Positions 20,979 through 33,410 of a DNA stretch of 64,000 nucleotides are shown here, in pieces; the stretch's first letter is position 1, and every line of letters starts with the position of its first letter. This DNA comes from Entoloma clypeatum (Eukaryota > Basidiomycota > Agaricomycetes > Agaricales > Entolomataceae): positions 2,914,001-2,978,000 of the forward strand of contig OY751495.1 in NCBI GenBank assembly GCA_963565915.1. Reading direction: 5' to 3'. The notes under the pieces are model-generated. The model ran no database searches. It was not told the DNA's origin and was given only the letters and a program-made list of their open reading frames with translations. Position numbers and translations under genes: made by a program.

Positions 20979-23900
20979 TCAAGTAAACAAAATCTCGTTA
21001 CTATGATGATCTGCATACTTATTAACATAGAAGGAACAGAAGGAATCTAAAGACCATGTATATGAAAAGTCGAGAGGAAGGTTTCCCTCTCCGAATACAG
21101 GAATTAGATGAGCTCCTCGTACAAAACAGTCCAGATGAAGGATAGAAAGAACAGGTTCACCCTGATGAATCTCGGGCTGCACAACCCACATTCCTGTAAC
21201 TGCATCAGGTGTTCTCCCCACTTTACTGAACCACTCGACTAGTGCACAAGGGTATTCCACCCCATCATATGCACACTCATCCCACGAAAACCGGCCTTAT
21301 TCTCATCTTCGACAATTAGGGCACAATCATGGCGCGGCCCAGTATTACGCCAGGAAGGTGTTGAACGAATCCATTCCCGACGCATGCCATGAATTCCGGA
21401 GAGATCACTAGGAGCATAGAATGTTGCAATAGCTGAATGAAAGACGGAAACCCGTGACAGCAGGTCCAGATCTGGCTCAGACTCAGGTCCAAGCTGGTTG
21501 CAAAGGAAAAGTCGGACGAGAGGTGGGAGGGCTGGCTCGTTAACATGTGCTGCAAGAAGTGGGAGTGAATGTGGATAGGAACGTTCTGGAGTTCGTGCAG
21601 GCATCACATTAGAAAGAACGCGCTCCGTATCAACAGGTTCCCCATCGTCATTTTCGGCCTGAGCTGGGAGATGCTCGGGGGGAAGCATACCACGGCTGAT
21701 AAAGTTAATGTGGGCAGCACCTAGCTTGTCAAGCCGTTGGTTCGTGACGAGCATTTGACCTAATGCTTCATATCGGTTGGAACGCCGCCAGGGTTTCTTA
21801 ACCGCTGTAATATGTCGAGATTCCGTGATAGATGAGCAAAGCCCATTGAGGGCCCCAAATTCCTCAATATTGCGGCGGTAGTGGACGAGGGAATGCTGCC
21901 GTGGAAGAGCAAAGCCATTAGGCCAGACGCCCGTTGTTCGGAAGATTTCACGATGGTGGTGAAAGCGGCTGAGAGCCATGTCAACCAGATCCAGGGTATC
22001 TTCGTCAAAGTCATTCCGCCGAATAAGATAGCAAAAGTCAAGAAAGGCCGCAATAGCTTTGACCATCTCATCCGGTACGAAACCTTTGATAGCAGGCAAA
22101 TAGACCTAGATAGATTATTCATCATGCTGGACCATTGACAAAGGAAGAAGTACATACCTTTATCAATGCTTTCGAATCATCTCCTGTCCATTGTTTGAAG
22201 CGTCGACCATCGCTAAAGCGCCGTAACCCAGGAAATGGCAGAGTAACAGCAATTCTACATGATCCTGAATGAAATAATATCTCGAATGGATATTTGGAAC
22301 CAACCTTCGATCTATCTCATCTAGAATAGCATCTCCCTCTGCTTTGCCATGATTGAGATGCAGAAAATTTCCCACCCAGTCGACAAGGTGGTCCTTGAAG
22401 GTTCCTTTGACTGCTTGATGGAGAATGTCAGATGAAATGAGGTGGTGAATATCAGCACGAGGGAAGTCTTGTGTAAAAGGCTACGACATATAACAAATCA
22501 GAGACGGCCACATCCGAAGTGAAATGGTCTTACGACAACATCAGAATCAAGACCATATGAATCCCATAACTCTGCCTCGCTAAAGGCACTCAACAAAGTG
22601 TCGGTATGTTCATGGCTACGTAGGACACACGGGGCATCGAGATCATCGGGTAATCTTTGAGTGGGCACATAAGTTAGTCTGAATTCCTTAGAGTGACACG
22701 AAAAGACTAAATACTTTGGACACCAATCTTGGATAGTTCCCGTAAGCATAACCTGCTCAGGGTAGTCAGCGATAAAGGGTCCCAGGTCATAAATAATTCG
22801 TCGATAATGTCCATCAGGACATCGTCGGATGACAGGTGTCGTCATTGCAGGTTTGAGGTTCAAGAGAATGGCTGCGATTGATGTATGGAACAACTGTCGC
22901 TTAAAAGTGCGAAATTCTGCATTGTTATCATACGCGCGGTCGCCTATTAAATGGGCTCAGCACTGATATCGTGCATAGGAATTATCTCACATTTGGGAAT
23001 AGCAAGGAAGGCAATTGGTACGACTGCATTTCGGTGTCCACGCCGAACAGTGTTGTGGACGTTACCAATTGAAAGATATACTGGATGATATTCTACATGG
23101 CCAGTGGCAACAGAAACTGTTGTTTTGTCGCTTCCGAGAATAATTGGCACGCACATGGCACCTTCAGTGGTGTGGTCAGCCTCGTAGATTTTATTCTTGA
23201 TTCAGAATGATATATCAGTTTTTAGGACAGATGATTGCAATATAAAACGTACACATTGTCGCCACGGATAGTTTGCTGACATATAATCACTGTATCTACG
23301 CTTTCCTTTTCCGTTGAGTTGTACATAGGGCGTCGTGTCGAACTTGCCATCAAAATCTGGGTTATCAAGCAGATTGGAAAGAACCACGTTGGGATCCCGA
23401 AAATAGACAGAATATTCCTGTCCTTCCCATTGTGGTGCGTTCTCCGTGTTTCCTCCAGCTGGAAGGGCAGCCTTGAAGCACTTCCAGGGCGCATCTCCCA
23501 GCTCAATCGCATCAATGGCGTCATAGACCTGCTGATATGAGTCAAACGGACCCTCATCTTCATGCTTCATCATCGAAAGTGCCCAGAGTTCGAGAAGCTC
23601 GTTGATGAAGCCTTGTGAGCACTCTCCTTTTCGGTAGATGAGGTCCGCAAGCTTGAATTGTACATCATCATCAAATGGTGCCCAGGATTCAGCTTCTCCT
23701 TCAGGTTGTGGAGTGCGTGGGGGTGGAGGGGTCCCAGGGGGGAGAGTTCGACCTTTGACATCACAAGGTGCTCCTATTCATCCTGTTGAGCTAAATTCTC
23801 ACTTGTGTAGGAATCGTCTTGACTTACCATTCAAGTGGGGATGAAGGATCTTCTGGTGGCATGGGGGAATCGGGGGTGGGGAGTTCGCCACCGCAGGCTC

Positions 23901-24080
23901 AGGATCTTGAGGAATAGTAGGAGACGCGGGATTTGGAGAATTGTGAACGATATGGTTATTATGATGAAATGTGTTGATATGGTTTGTTCAACCACTAGTG
24001 CCTCGAAAGGTGACTCCACACCCAGCAAATGAGCACGAGAGCTCACGGATGGGATTGCGACAACGTCCACGACGAGGCAT
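20979..24080 (-). pseudogene. Plavaka-type fungal DNA transposase, nearly full length but broken
   Basis: Seven exons (minus: 24080-23828, 23773-23253, 23195-22991, 22943-22534, 22480-22305, 22254-22158, 22105 on) keep frame across GT-AG introns of about 47-57 nt. Exon 1 encodes a C2H2 finger (CSFAGCGVTF ... HINTFHH) with a TGA at 23990-23988. The core follows: GSDKTTVSVATGHVEYHPVY, VMLTGTIQDWCPKYLVFSCH, SSDILHQAVKGTFKDHLVDW, RFSDGRRFKQWTGDDSKALI and NGLCSSITESRHITAV. These are signatures of Plavaka transposases of the CMC superfamily (from memory). A frameshift near 21245-21260 splits off the conserved C-terminus (YPCALVEWFSKVG ... YADHHS). Two lesions only, so decay is recent. I could not find terminal inverted repeats. 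Confidence 0.75.
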
Positions 24081-24250
24081 GAGAGACAGGACAATTTGAA
24101 AATGTATCCAACATCCAAAATGGGAATTGCCCGTTGCTACAAATCAGCATTAGGAGGTGATCGGTGCCACTGAGCATGCGGTCGTTATCGGAACACCATT
24201 CCATATTTTCCCTCATTCTTTTCAACCACCATCATCTCCCCCCTACTGCT

Positions 24251-27200
24251 ATGGTGGGTATTGCAGCTGAACACTCCAGACGCGGCGCAAGCAACAAGCG
24301 TCCTGGAATCAACGCAGGCGTTGCCAAAAAAACCAAGGAGCAGGTCAAGGCCGAAAAGGAAGCCAAAGATGCTGCAGCAAAGGCAAAGAAGGCAGCCAAG
24401 GCCGCTGAGAAGGCCGCTGAGAAGGCTGCTACTGCGGAGCGACGCGCGCTGGGTGTCAAGGCCGTGGCTGCAAAAGAAGCCGAGCTCCTTAAGCAGGAGG
24501 CAAATGCCCGAATGCAAGCTGCACGCCCTGACAAAATTCCAATCAAAACTTCGACCTCAATGACCGTAAGTCAATGGACCAAACTTACCTGGTTGATGCT
24601 AATGAGATCAGAAAACTCAGGCTGCAGCCCCGAGCGGGACTCAGGGCTCCACTGAAGACATCTGTGATGACGTGGAAATGGCTCAGCCTGAGTTCTCCGA
24701 CGTTGGTGATACAAAAGATGAATCTTACTCACCGATCGACGTTGTAGATGAAGACTCAGATGGGAAAGCATCCGATCCTGCGCTGGCCGTGGACGTCGAC
24801 CTTTCTATGCAGGAAGAAGTACCTGAGAAGTCGCAGAAACCGACCAAGGTAAGTTATGAGCTCATCCTGTGCAGGCTTAAATAATACTTACCTCGGTCTC
24901 GATAACCCCCAGGCAGAATCCCGAAGAATCCTACGAGAGGAGGTGAAAGCATCGATGGCACTTAGCATGCCCTCATTTCCGTTGAAGACAGCTGCTAGTA
25001 CTGTGAAGGCAGGGAAGAGGAAGATGGCGAATGATGAGAACGAGGAACTTGACGAGAGGTCAGTTCGTTCAAAGTCCGCGCATCACGAGATTTGTTGGTC
25101 ATACATTTGTTGAAACTTTTCCCATCACGTAGATTAGATTAGATTAGATTACATCACGTGACCTTTACATATCTTCATTACATACTTGTTTGGTTGGTAC
25201 AAACAGTAGTACGGTATATAAGACCAGGAAACTGTCAATATCAACAAGTTGTCTCTTGACTCTTAACCAGCTCCATCGCTCTTACCAGCCTCAACCGCTC
25301 TCACCAGCCTTACCCCTCCAAACCATGTAAGTGACCATAGCGGTATCGTAGAGTACTTCCACTGTAGCTATGTTGCTCAGTACACCTGTGGCTAGCGCCC
25401 AGGTGGAACTTCAACAGGTTATGGGCCCCGGATAGCAGAGGGACTTGGGAAACGCTGGCAACAGCGAGTACCTGCCCACTCTACCCTGGTTGGCAAAGAA
25501 CCGATCGAAAGATCTAGGTTCTGAGTCTTACTTCTTCACATATGAACCTGGGAACGTCATTACGACAAGTACCTGTCATGAGACGTCCCTAAAAGGGGAT
25601 TGACCTAGTACACCCCATGTGGAAACATTGATCGCACCTTATACGTTTCTGACATATAAAGGGTTTTCCCGTGACCGCTATTCCTGAAGGGAATATGTCA
25701 TAAGGAATCATTTAATTGTTTTCTTGAATCATATTCATAACACATCACTGATTGGGAACCCTTTCTTAGATTCATCTACAATGTCTACCTCTCGCTCTGC
25801 TCTTGACATCATCACCCCCTTCGACGGTATCGACTACCAGAGCTGGGCCGAAAAAATGAAATCTTACCTCCTCCATCAAGGAGTCTGGCGCATCGTCTCT
25901 GGCGACATCACTCGTCCCGTGATCGCTGACTTCACCACCACGGTCTCCACCCCTGGGGCCACTGCTGCTGCTCCCCCTGTGCTGACTACCACGGTCGACC
26001 AGCCCGGCTTCCGTAAGGAAGAAAAAGCCTGGATCAGGGACGACGACGTAGCTCTTGGGGCGATACGCCTGAAGGTCTCTGAAGCGATCAGACGCCACAT
26101 CAAGGACAGCACCTCGGCACTTGGCGCGTGGAAATCGCTGAAAGATAACTACTCCAAGGTATCCCCGGCTGTCATCTTCGGCGACTTCAAGACCGCCGCC
26201 ACCTTCAAGCTGTCTGGACGCGACCCCGTGCCTGAAATCGAACGCCTGGGGTCTCTTTTCGCTCGGCTCGCCGATTCGAACTTTGTCGTCCCCGATCTGA
26301 TGCAGGCAATGATCCTCGCCAATGCGATTCCTGACGCCTGGTCGTCACTCTCCACCGCCCTTTTCCAGGTCTACGACGCCGACGATTTTACCTACAAAGC
26401 CGTCGCCGAGAGCATCATCTCGGAATACAGGCGCAAGTATTCAGTCGGGTCTACTCGTGCGTCCAATGAGCAGGCCCGGAAAATTTCCGGGACAAAGCGA
26501 AAGGGGCAGGACCCCAAATGGGAAAGGCAGCAAAAGCCGAGTACCTCGCAGAACGATGCTGACAAGCAGCCTAACTCGTCCGACCCAAGTACCGCTTCTG
26601 AGAAGAAGAAGGGAAAAGGACGCTGGCGCAATCAGAAGAAAAGCGCTAACAATGCGGACAACACGTCCGACCATGTGGAAGAAACAGTTGAGTTTGTTGC
26701 TCCTGCCATTCACTTCCCCCCTCATCCGGCACCGTCCTTCACCACCGTCACTGGTCGCGGGAAAACGACAAGTACCGCACAGCCCGATTCCGCAAGGATG
26801 CAGTCGCTCCTTCAGCGAATGAACCCGCCTCCATCCCAGTACACCGGGCTTCCTTCGGGCAAGCCGTCTGCGTGGAAAAAGAACGATCACATCCGTAAAC
26901 TCGCGCGGAACATTGGTGCTCGTCCCTCTGGATCGAACCTTCGTATCCTAGACACCATCATTCCTGACATCGACGAAAGGCCGGCTAAACAGCGTCGCGT
27001 AGCCCCGTCGATAGAAGAATCGCTGAAAATGATGGACATAGACCATCAAAGCGAGCGGATGGGGCCGGATCAATTCGAAGATGGGCTGATCGAACTTGAC
27101 GGTTCGTCACATTCTTCTCTCAAACCTTACCAAATGTGGAAAGCTAATTATGTCTCTCAACAGACGTATAATATATTAGCCAGTACCACTACAGAGTGCG

Positions 27201-30200
27201 TAGATCACTTCAGCAGTGATCTACACAAAAAATATATTAAACATTTTGCCTCTTGTACACACTGTAAGGAAAAAGAACACGCTCAGTGGATCTTAGATTC
27301 CGGCGCATCATTACACTTTACCCATGAGTTTAAAGACTTCGCGTACTACAGGCCTCTCAAGGCTAAGCGATTTGTCCAAACAGCTGCAAAGGGAAAGAAA
27401 CTGGAAATTCTCGGAGTTGGGGCCGTTCAATACCCTAAATGGGGAAATAAAAACCCATCTTCTCCAACCCGTATTCTACATTCCGGACATGGACACACGC
27501 CTATTGTCCCTAGGCGTCTTCCTTAATCACGGTTACAAAGTAGACGGAATGCGCGGAGAAATTAACATCTCCAAAGGACAGAACAAAATACAGTTTTCGC
27601 CTCACATTCTTGGACAAACCATTTATTGGTTAGACACTGAAATACGCTATGACCAAATCCATGCGATCTCTAGCGAAATCACTGTTGAAACCTGGCATAA
27701 ACGCCTTGGCCACCCAAATGACCAGGCGCTCAATAAGATTCCCACCAGTACCAAAGGAGTACCCAAAACATTAGTACATGAGAAATCACAGGAAAACTGC
27801 ACAGGGTGTCTCAAAGGGAAAATGCCGAATCAGTCATACCCCAATTCAATGACCAGGGCTGTCAAACCCTTCGATCTGATTCATTCAGACCTGAAACAGA
27901 TATCCACGGCATCGTACCACAAGTACAAATATTTCCTTACCTTTTTGGATGATTTTTCTTCCCATGTCTGGGTCGTCTTGCTTAGGAAGAAGTCAGGCGC
28001 CATCACGGCGCTGAAACAATTCCTTGCGATGATCCAGAATCAATTCGCCGCCACCCCTAAAAAATGGCGGGTTGATGGAGGTGGAGAATTTGACGAATAC
28101 AAGGATGTACTTGCCGATCATGGAATTCTGATCGACGTCACGCTCCCATATCAGCACCAGCAGAATGGTAGAGCAGAAAGGATCAATCGAACACTATGGG
28201 AAAAATCTCAGGCATTGCGCTTCGATGCATGCTTACCGCCCATGTGGTGGGAATTCTGTTTGGAACACGCAGCATTTCTCTATAACAGAACCCCCATGCA
28301 GCGTCTTGAATGGAAAACCCCTTACTTCAGGGTGACCAATGAGATCCCCGACATGTCCAGCGTCAGAGTATTCGGATGTCAGGCATATGTATATATCCCA
28401 AAGGAGAAACGTAGGAACTCCCTGGAATCAAGATCCCGATTGATGATTTATCTCGGATCGAAACCAGGGGTCAAAGGATACCGCTTCATGGATCCTGAGA
28501 CTAACACGATTTTCATGGGCGGGAAAGCTATCTTTGATGAAAGCAAGTACCCTAGATGCCACATCGACCCGTTGCCAGAAAACCACCCAGAAATGGAAAA
28601 CCCAGAGCCGGCTGATGAGTTTGAGGATCTCATTCCCGGCAGCAATGATGATGATAGCCACACCGAAACACCTCATAACCCAGTTCCCATTGAACAGGAT
28701 CAACCTGAATCAGACAACGAATTGCCTGCCAGTGAGCCTGATGACGAGCCGCGAGTACCCACTCCGGAACCCGAGCAAGTACCAGATCGACCGATCAGGG
28801 AACAACGAGTTCGGAAGATGCCAGGAAGCATCTATGGGGAAGACACTCCAGCGTCTGATCTTGAAAAATTAGATCGAAGACGGAGATTGGGCGGTCAAAC
28901 AGCATGGATGAATGACCTCCTGATGGAGGTGATATCAGTCCAAGTTGGCATTGTCGACATGTCCCATAAAGACATATACCCTCTTCCAAATAAAGAAGAC
29001 TGGTATGCGGCTGAACGTAAAGAGCTAGACATGCTCAAACGCCGCGGGGTGATCACAGAGCTAGTACCCCTGCCTGCAGGAAGGAAAGCTCTAAGGAACA
29101 AATGGGTTTACAACGAAAAGTCCGACGGCCGCCTGAAAGCACGTCTCGTCGCAAAAGGCTTTTCACAGGTTGAAGGGATCGACTTTGATCAGATCTTCTC
29201 ACCAGTCGTAAGATATGAAACCGTCCGACTAATACTGGCATTGACAGCCCTTGAAGGGTGGTTCATGACACTTTTGGACGTCTCATCAGCCTTCCTCTAT
29301 GGAACGCTCCGTGAGGTCATTTACATGCGACAGCCTGAGGGCTACATAGTAAAAGGGAAAGAACACCTCGTGTACCAACTATTCATAGCTCTATAAAGCA
29401 GGCCGCATTAGCCTGGTGGAGGGAACTTGATTCCTCCATGAAAAAGCTCGGCTTTGTCCGGCTTCACTCCGATGCGGGAGTGTTCATTCACAAAAGTACC
29501 AGCGGGAAAATTGTAATCGCCGTCATCTATGTCGACGACTCTGCTTTTCTCAGCACAAACCGGGAATATACGCTAGAGAAAAAGAAGGCCTTCATGACCA
29601 CATGGGAATGTAGGGACCTAGGGCACCTTGTGCCTGATGGGGAACCGAAAGAATTTCTCTCTATCCAAATAAGGCAATGCGGGAAATGTATCTTCATCGA
29701 TCAAGTACCTTACCTTGAGAAAATACTCGAACGAATGGGGATGAGCGAATCTAACGCCACCCATACCCCACTTCCTACGGGCTACAAACCCATGATGTCC
29801 AAAGATGAACCCAATGCAGAACTTTGATCAAAGTACCAATCCGTCATCGGATCACTTCTATATCTGATGATTGGAACGAGGCCAGACATCTGTTTTGCCG
29901 TGATTAAAATGTCACAGTTTTCCGCAAATCCCACCAAGCGCCATTTAGAAGTGGCTAGGGACATTTGCAGGTATCTGAAGGCGACAAAAAATTACGCAAT
30001 CATGTATGATGGTGACTCAGGGAAAGGAATCTATGCATTCACAGACTCCGACTGGGCGTCAGATGAGAAAACGAGGAGGTCTACCACTGGCTTCTTCATA
30101 TCACTGGCGTCTGGAGCAGTAACATGGGTATCATCGGCGCAAAAGACCATTGCCCTCTCTTCCACAGAAGCAGAGTATATGGCGTTATCAGACTGCAGTC

Positions 30201-32217
30201 GCGCAGCAACATGGCTGAGAAGCATGCTTGCCGAACTTGGAATGCAGATCGGATCAGTACCGATCTACGGAGATAACAACGGCTCCGTCTTTATCGCATC
30301 CAACCCTGTAACTGAGAAGCGATCCAAGCACATTGACGTGCGATTCCACTTCGTCAGAGAAAAAGTCTCCGAAGGGATAATTACGGTCGAATTTATTGAA
30401 GGAGTGAACAACCCTGCAGACCTTTTAACTAAAAATCTGGGGAAAATCCTCTTTTCTAAGTTTATCCCGTACTTCGGATTGATAAAAAACTAGGCGAAAC
30501 AAAGTACCTATATATATATGTGGGAAAAAGTAAGATGTATTTAGAAGTATGTACTAAATATGGGGGGGTGTTGAAACTTTTCCCATCATGTAGATTAGAT
30601 TAGATTAGATTACATCACGTGACCTTTACATATCTTCATTACATACTTGTTTGGTTGGTACAAACAGTAGTACGGTATATAAGACCAGGAAACTGTCAAT
30701 ATCAACAAGTTGTCTCTTGACTCTTAACCAGCTCCATCGCTCTTACCAGCCTCAACCGCTCTCACCAGCCTTACCCCTCCAAACCATGTAAGTGACCATA
30801 GCGGTATCGTAGAGTACTTCCACTGTAGCTATGTTGCTCAGTACACCTGTGGCTAGCGCCCAGGTGGAACTTCAACAACATTGATTTTCCCAGCAAAGCC
30901 AAGAAGACAAAGGCCAGCACCACCATTAACGGTCTCAAGCCAAACTGGAAGTACAACATCGCCAAGGTTCAGACCGTGACCAGTGGTGCCAGCTCACGCC
31001 CCTCCGTTCTTCCAGCCGCTCCTCTCGTCGATTCAACAAATGATGATGACCTTCTTGATCTTACTGGCAAATTTGCAAACGACGAACCAGCGGCTGCCCT
31101 TGAAGCCGCTCGGGCGGTAAAAAGCAACATCAAGCCTACTGGTGGTAAAGTTAAGCTTGAGACAAAACAGGTACGTGATCCCTGAAGCAATGCCATGACA
31201 CTTCTAATGTTTCCAGATGGGCATATCCATCACCGACGTCAAACTTGAGTCCCCAGCACCCGTCGCCCAACGCTCAGCCCGCAAGCCTCGCTCAACAAAT
31301 CTGGACCTTCCGTTCACTGGCATCGACTGCAAGGAGCAACTGAAGACTTGGCAGGGTCCATTCCTCGCCTCGCTGATCGACTGGGCCGGCAGTCTCATCA
31401 ATCCCTTCGCAGCCAACGGCCACCCAGATTTTGTGAAGACCATCGACACCCATTGGAATGAGTATTTCCCCTCCATTACAGCAAACAATGCGGTTTATCA
31501 ACAGGTGAAGCATTGTTTGCCTATCATGCCTTTAAATCTCATCCGAGTCTGTCTCAACTTGAAGGCCAACAATGCCCTGCGGAACTGGCGAAGTGAGATC
31601 GTTAAGGAAGCTCTCGACGTCATCGAGAAGTTCCTCACTTCTGAGGAGTATTTTCCATCCTCGGACGCCATCGTTGAGTATGTCGCGGCTGTAGGTAATG
31701 GGGATTTCGTTTATGGAGAGATAGAAATGTCCCCCGATGGGTGTGAGGTTGGTTCAGGTTTCTTTTCATGTTGATTGTTCTCACAAAGGTGTTTAGAAGA
31801 AGACCAAGGCCTTTCGCTCCGACATGTTGATGAAGACCTTCGCTCACCACCTCCGCATTGTACTCAAGGTAGAAACATCATACGGAGATCCAGTGGGGGC
31901 TCTCGCGCTTTCTGCTGCCGCGGTTCGTTACTTGTTGCAACAGGTGGATACGGAAACTAATCCTCAACCATTAGTGTGAACGAGCACTCAAGCTCTGGTC
32001 CAAAGGCAAAAAGCCTCAACCATCGGACAAGAAGAATTTCGTCGAGAAGGATTGGGGACCCAGGGCGATGCGCTACCTCAAGCAGATCCAAACACTTTCG
32101 GCGCAGAAGTGGAAGGAGGTCTTCGAGCTCACAAGTATGTTTGTTGGTGGCCGCATTGAGCTCTTCAACGGCACCGGTGAACGTGAGGATCCAATCGAGG
32201 TTTCGGATGATGAATAG
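24251..32217 (+). CDS. Basidiomycete orphan protein, 631 aa, with a copia element inside intron 3
   Basis: Exons 24251-24565, 24612-24848, 24913-25058, 30894-31170, 31217-31747, 31797-31943 and 31975-32217 join without a stop. Intron 3 (25059-30893) would be about 60 nt without the copia and its 5-bp duplication; the last intron (31 nt) is unusually short and less sure. The N-terminus is a Lys/Ala-rich helix (KAKKAAKAAEKAAEKAAT), then an acidic linker. The folded part begins around LDLPFTGIDCKEQLKTWQG and contains LRNWRSEIVKEALDVIEKFL, SDMLMKTFAHHLRIVLK, SYGDPVGALALSAAAV and RALKLWSKGKK. It recalls a common Agaricomycete domain of unknown function (DUF6532-like, from memory). Exons are undamaged, so it may still be expressed if the enlarged intron is spliced. 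Function unknown. Confidence 0.6.
25108..25416 (+). repeat. Copia element 1, 5' LTR
   Basis: 309 bp with TG...CA ends. It includes four tandem GATTA units near its start, a TATATAA stretch about 150 nt in, and a gtaagt-like donor at about 25327. Confidence 0.9.
25781..30493 (+). pseudogene. Copia element 1 gag-pol, frameshifted
   Basis: Same polyprotein as element 2 (minus strand, 47093-42333), with three lesions found by direct comparison. A deletion of about 10 nt near 27430 shifts frame after GVGAV. An 8-nt deletion near 29393 shifts frame after YQLF and removes the GLKQ region of the reverse transcriptase. A TGA at 29825-29827 stands where element 2 has CGA. Protease DSGAS near 27300, integrase (HSDLKQIS, VDGGGEFDEY) and RNase H (FTDSDWASDE) remain recognisable. 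Not able to encode a full polyprotein. Confidence 0.9.
30569..30877 (+). repeat. Copia element 1, 3' LTR
   Basis: Same 309-bp repeat as at 25108; it reads cccatcatgtag where the 5' copy has cccatcacgtag. The right target duplication acatt follows. Confidence 0.9.
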
Positions 32218-32708
32218 GAGCCCGAGCATCAAGTCATCCATCGAGGTGAGTTTTCCCACTTCACGGCGATAAACTATCTCTGACACCATCGTGTCAGTGG
32301 CGTCTACAGACTGTTATTCAAGAAGGAATCAGAGGGTGTTACTTCGTACAGGCAGGGCCGTGTCGTGTTAGGTCTATTTTTTCCAGCTGGCCTGTTTTTT
32401 ATAGACTTAAGTATTACATTGAAATACGAGTGGTGTACCCTATCGTGGCCTACTGGCATGAATGGAAGCAATGGAATTTGACTCGAGGAATGGTGGGGAA
32501 TGGCTCCAGATGTGGATTCTGGCTAAAGATGGCATCAGAACCGAGAATAGCATTGCAAGCGTCGATATGCTACCAGATCTGAAAATGGTAGTATGGAATG
32601 GAATGGCAGTGCTGGTTGGCCTGGTGCCAGACCAGCCACAAATTTGAGAGTTTGCTGATGTCTACTCCTTGTGAGCACTACATATGCATTGAATGGTGAT
32701 AGGCTCCC
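32218..32708. other. Intergenic, no gene recognised
   Basis: 3' flank of the orphan gene and boundary of the Helitron relic; no supported feature. Confidence 0.4.
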
Positions 32709-32928
32709 TCACGGTGGTCTCGCCAGGTCGACAATGACATGCTCAATTGTTTGTCCTTGTGCTTTATAGTCCGTGAAGGCATATGCAGGTGTGATCGCTA
32801 GTTGCCTGTGTTCTATGCTGTGTGTTTTCTCTCTGTCTTTTAATGTGAAAATTATCTGCTCTCCTGATATTGGAATGAGCCCAGCTGGAAGCCCTTCGAA
32901 ATTTATCTTGGTCGGCACGTCCGGCCTG
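32709..32928 (-). pseudogene. Helitron helicase C-terminal fragment (PIF1-like)
   Basis: Minus-strand frame reading LPAGLIPISGEQIIFTL then ITPAYAFTDYKAQGQTIEHV and IVDLARPP. The AYAFTDYKAQGQT block is the C-terminal helicase motif region (V/VI) of PIF1/Helitron helicases. It ends with TGA at 32709-32711, just before the expected GSL continuation; CGA would restore it. The upstream side is cut by the LTR of the truncated copia. Confidence 0.75.
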
Positions 32929-33182
32929 TGTTAGGAACTGAACCGTAACCTCAGTCGGTGATGGTAGAACGACTGTTATTAGTGTACAAACCTGAACCGT
33001 AACCTAGATATAATGTAAAGATAAATGATGAGAGAATGAGATATAACAATGGGGTGCATACCTCAGTCGGTGATGGTAGAACGACTGAGGAATGTGCGAG
33101 CGTGTTGAGTGATATAAAAAGGAAGTGTTACGTAAGTATGTAACATGATCGTGAATCGCTTGGCACGATGTAATGTTCAACA
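32929..33182 (-). repeat. LTR of truncated copia element 3
   Basis: About 254 bp starting TGTTAGG and ending GTTCAACA, adjoining the 3' end of the copia ORF with a gaggag purine run (minus) at the boundary. A 27-bp unit beginning cctcagtcggtgatgg occurs at 32949-32975 and again at 33061-33087. Boundaries are inferred from TG...CA and the position next to the ORF. Confidence 0.55.
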
Positions 33183-33279
33183 CTCCTCAGCACGGCAAGC
33201 AGTGAGGAAAAGGGACAGAAAAGAGGATAAGTAAGAAAAAGAAATAAAGGAGAAAAACTCCTCCTTGCACGTATGCCAA

Positions 33280-33410
33280 CTAATGAATTCCTAGAAAGGA
33301 GTGCAAGCGTTCAAAAGCGGGGCGCGCGAGGGCTTTGGTGAAGATATCAGCGAGGTTGTCGGCACTTGGTATGCGTGCAATGTCAATGGAGCCGCCTTGG
33401 ATGTGCTCGC
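33280..33410 (-). pseudogene. Copia element 3 C-terminal RNase H tail
   Basis: Minus-strand reading EHIQGGSIDIARIPSADN then LADIFTKALARPAFERLHSF, the conserved end of copia RNase H polyproteins. It is separated from the rest by the 1.1-kb insertion at 33411-34510; the halves meet at a TCGC duplication. Confidence 0.8.

Larger units (their letters stand above)
25108..30877 (+). mobile_element. Ty1/copia element 1, complete outline, defective ORF
   Basis: 309-bp LTRs at 25108-25416 and 30569-30877 begin TGTTGAAAC and end CTTCAACA. Both flanks carry acatt (25103-25107 and 30878-30882), a perfect target duplication. After the 5' LTR comes ggttatgggcccc, complementary to an initiator tRNA-Met anticodon arm (half-tRNA priming known in fungal copia elements; inference here). 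A G-rich polypurine tract (tatgggggggtg) precedes the 3' LTR. The two LTRs differ at one CpG as far as I could compare. The element lies in an intron of the orphan gene, same orientation. Confidence 0.92.
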
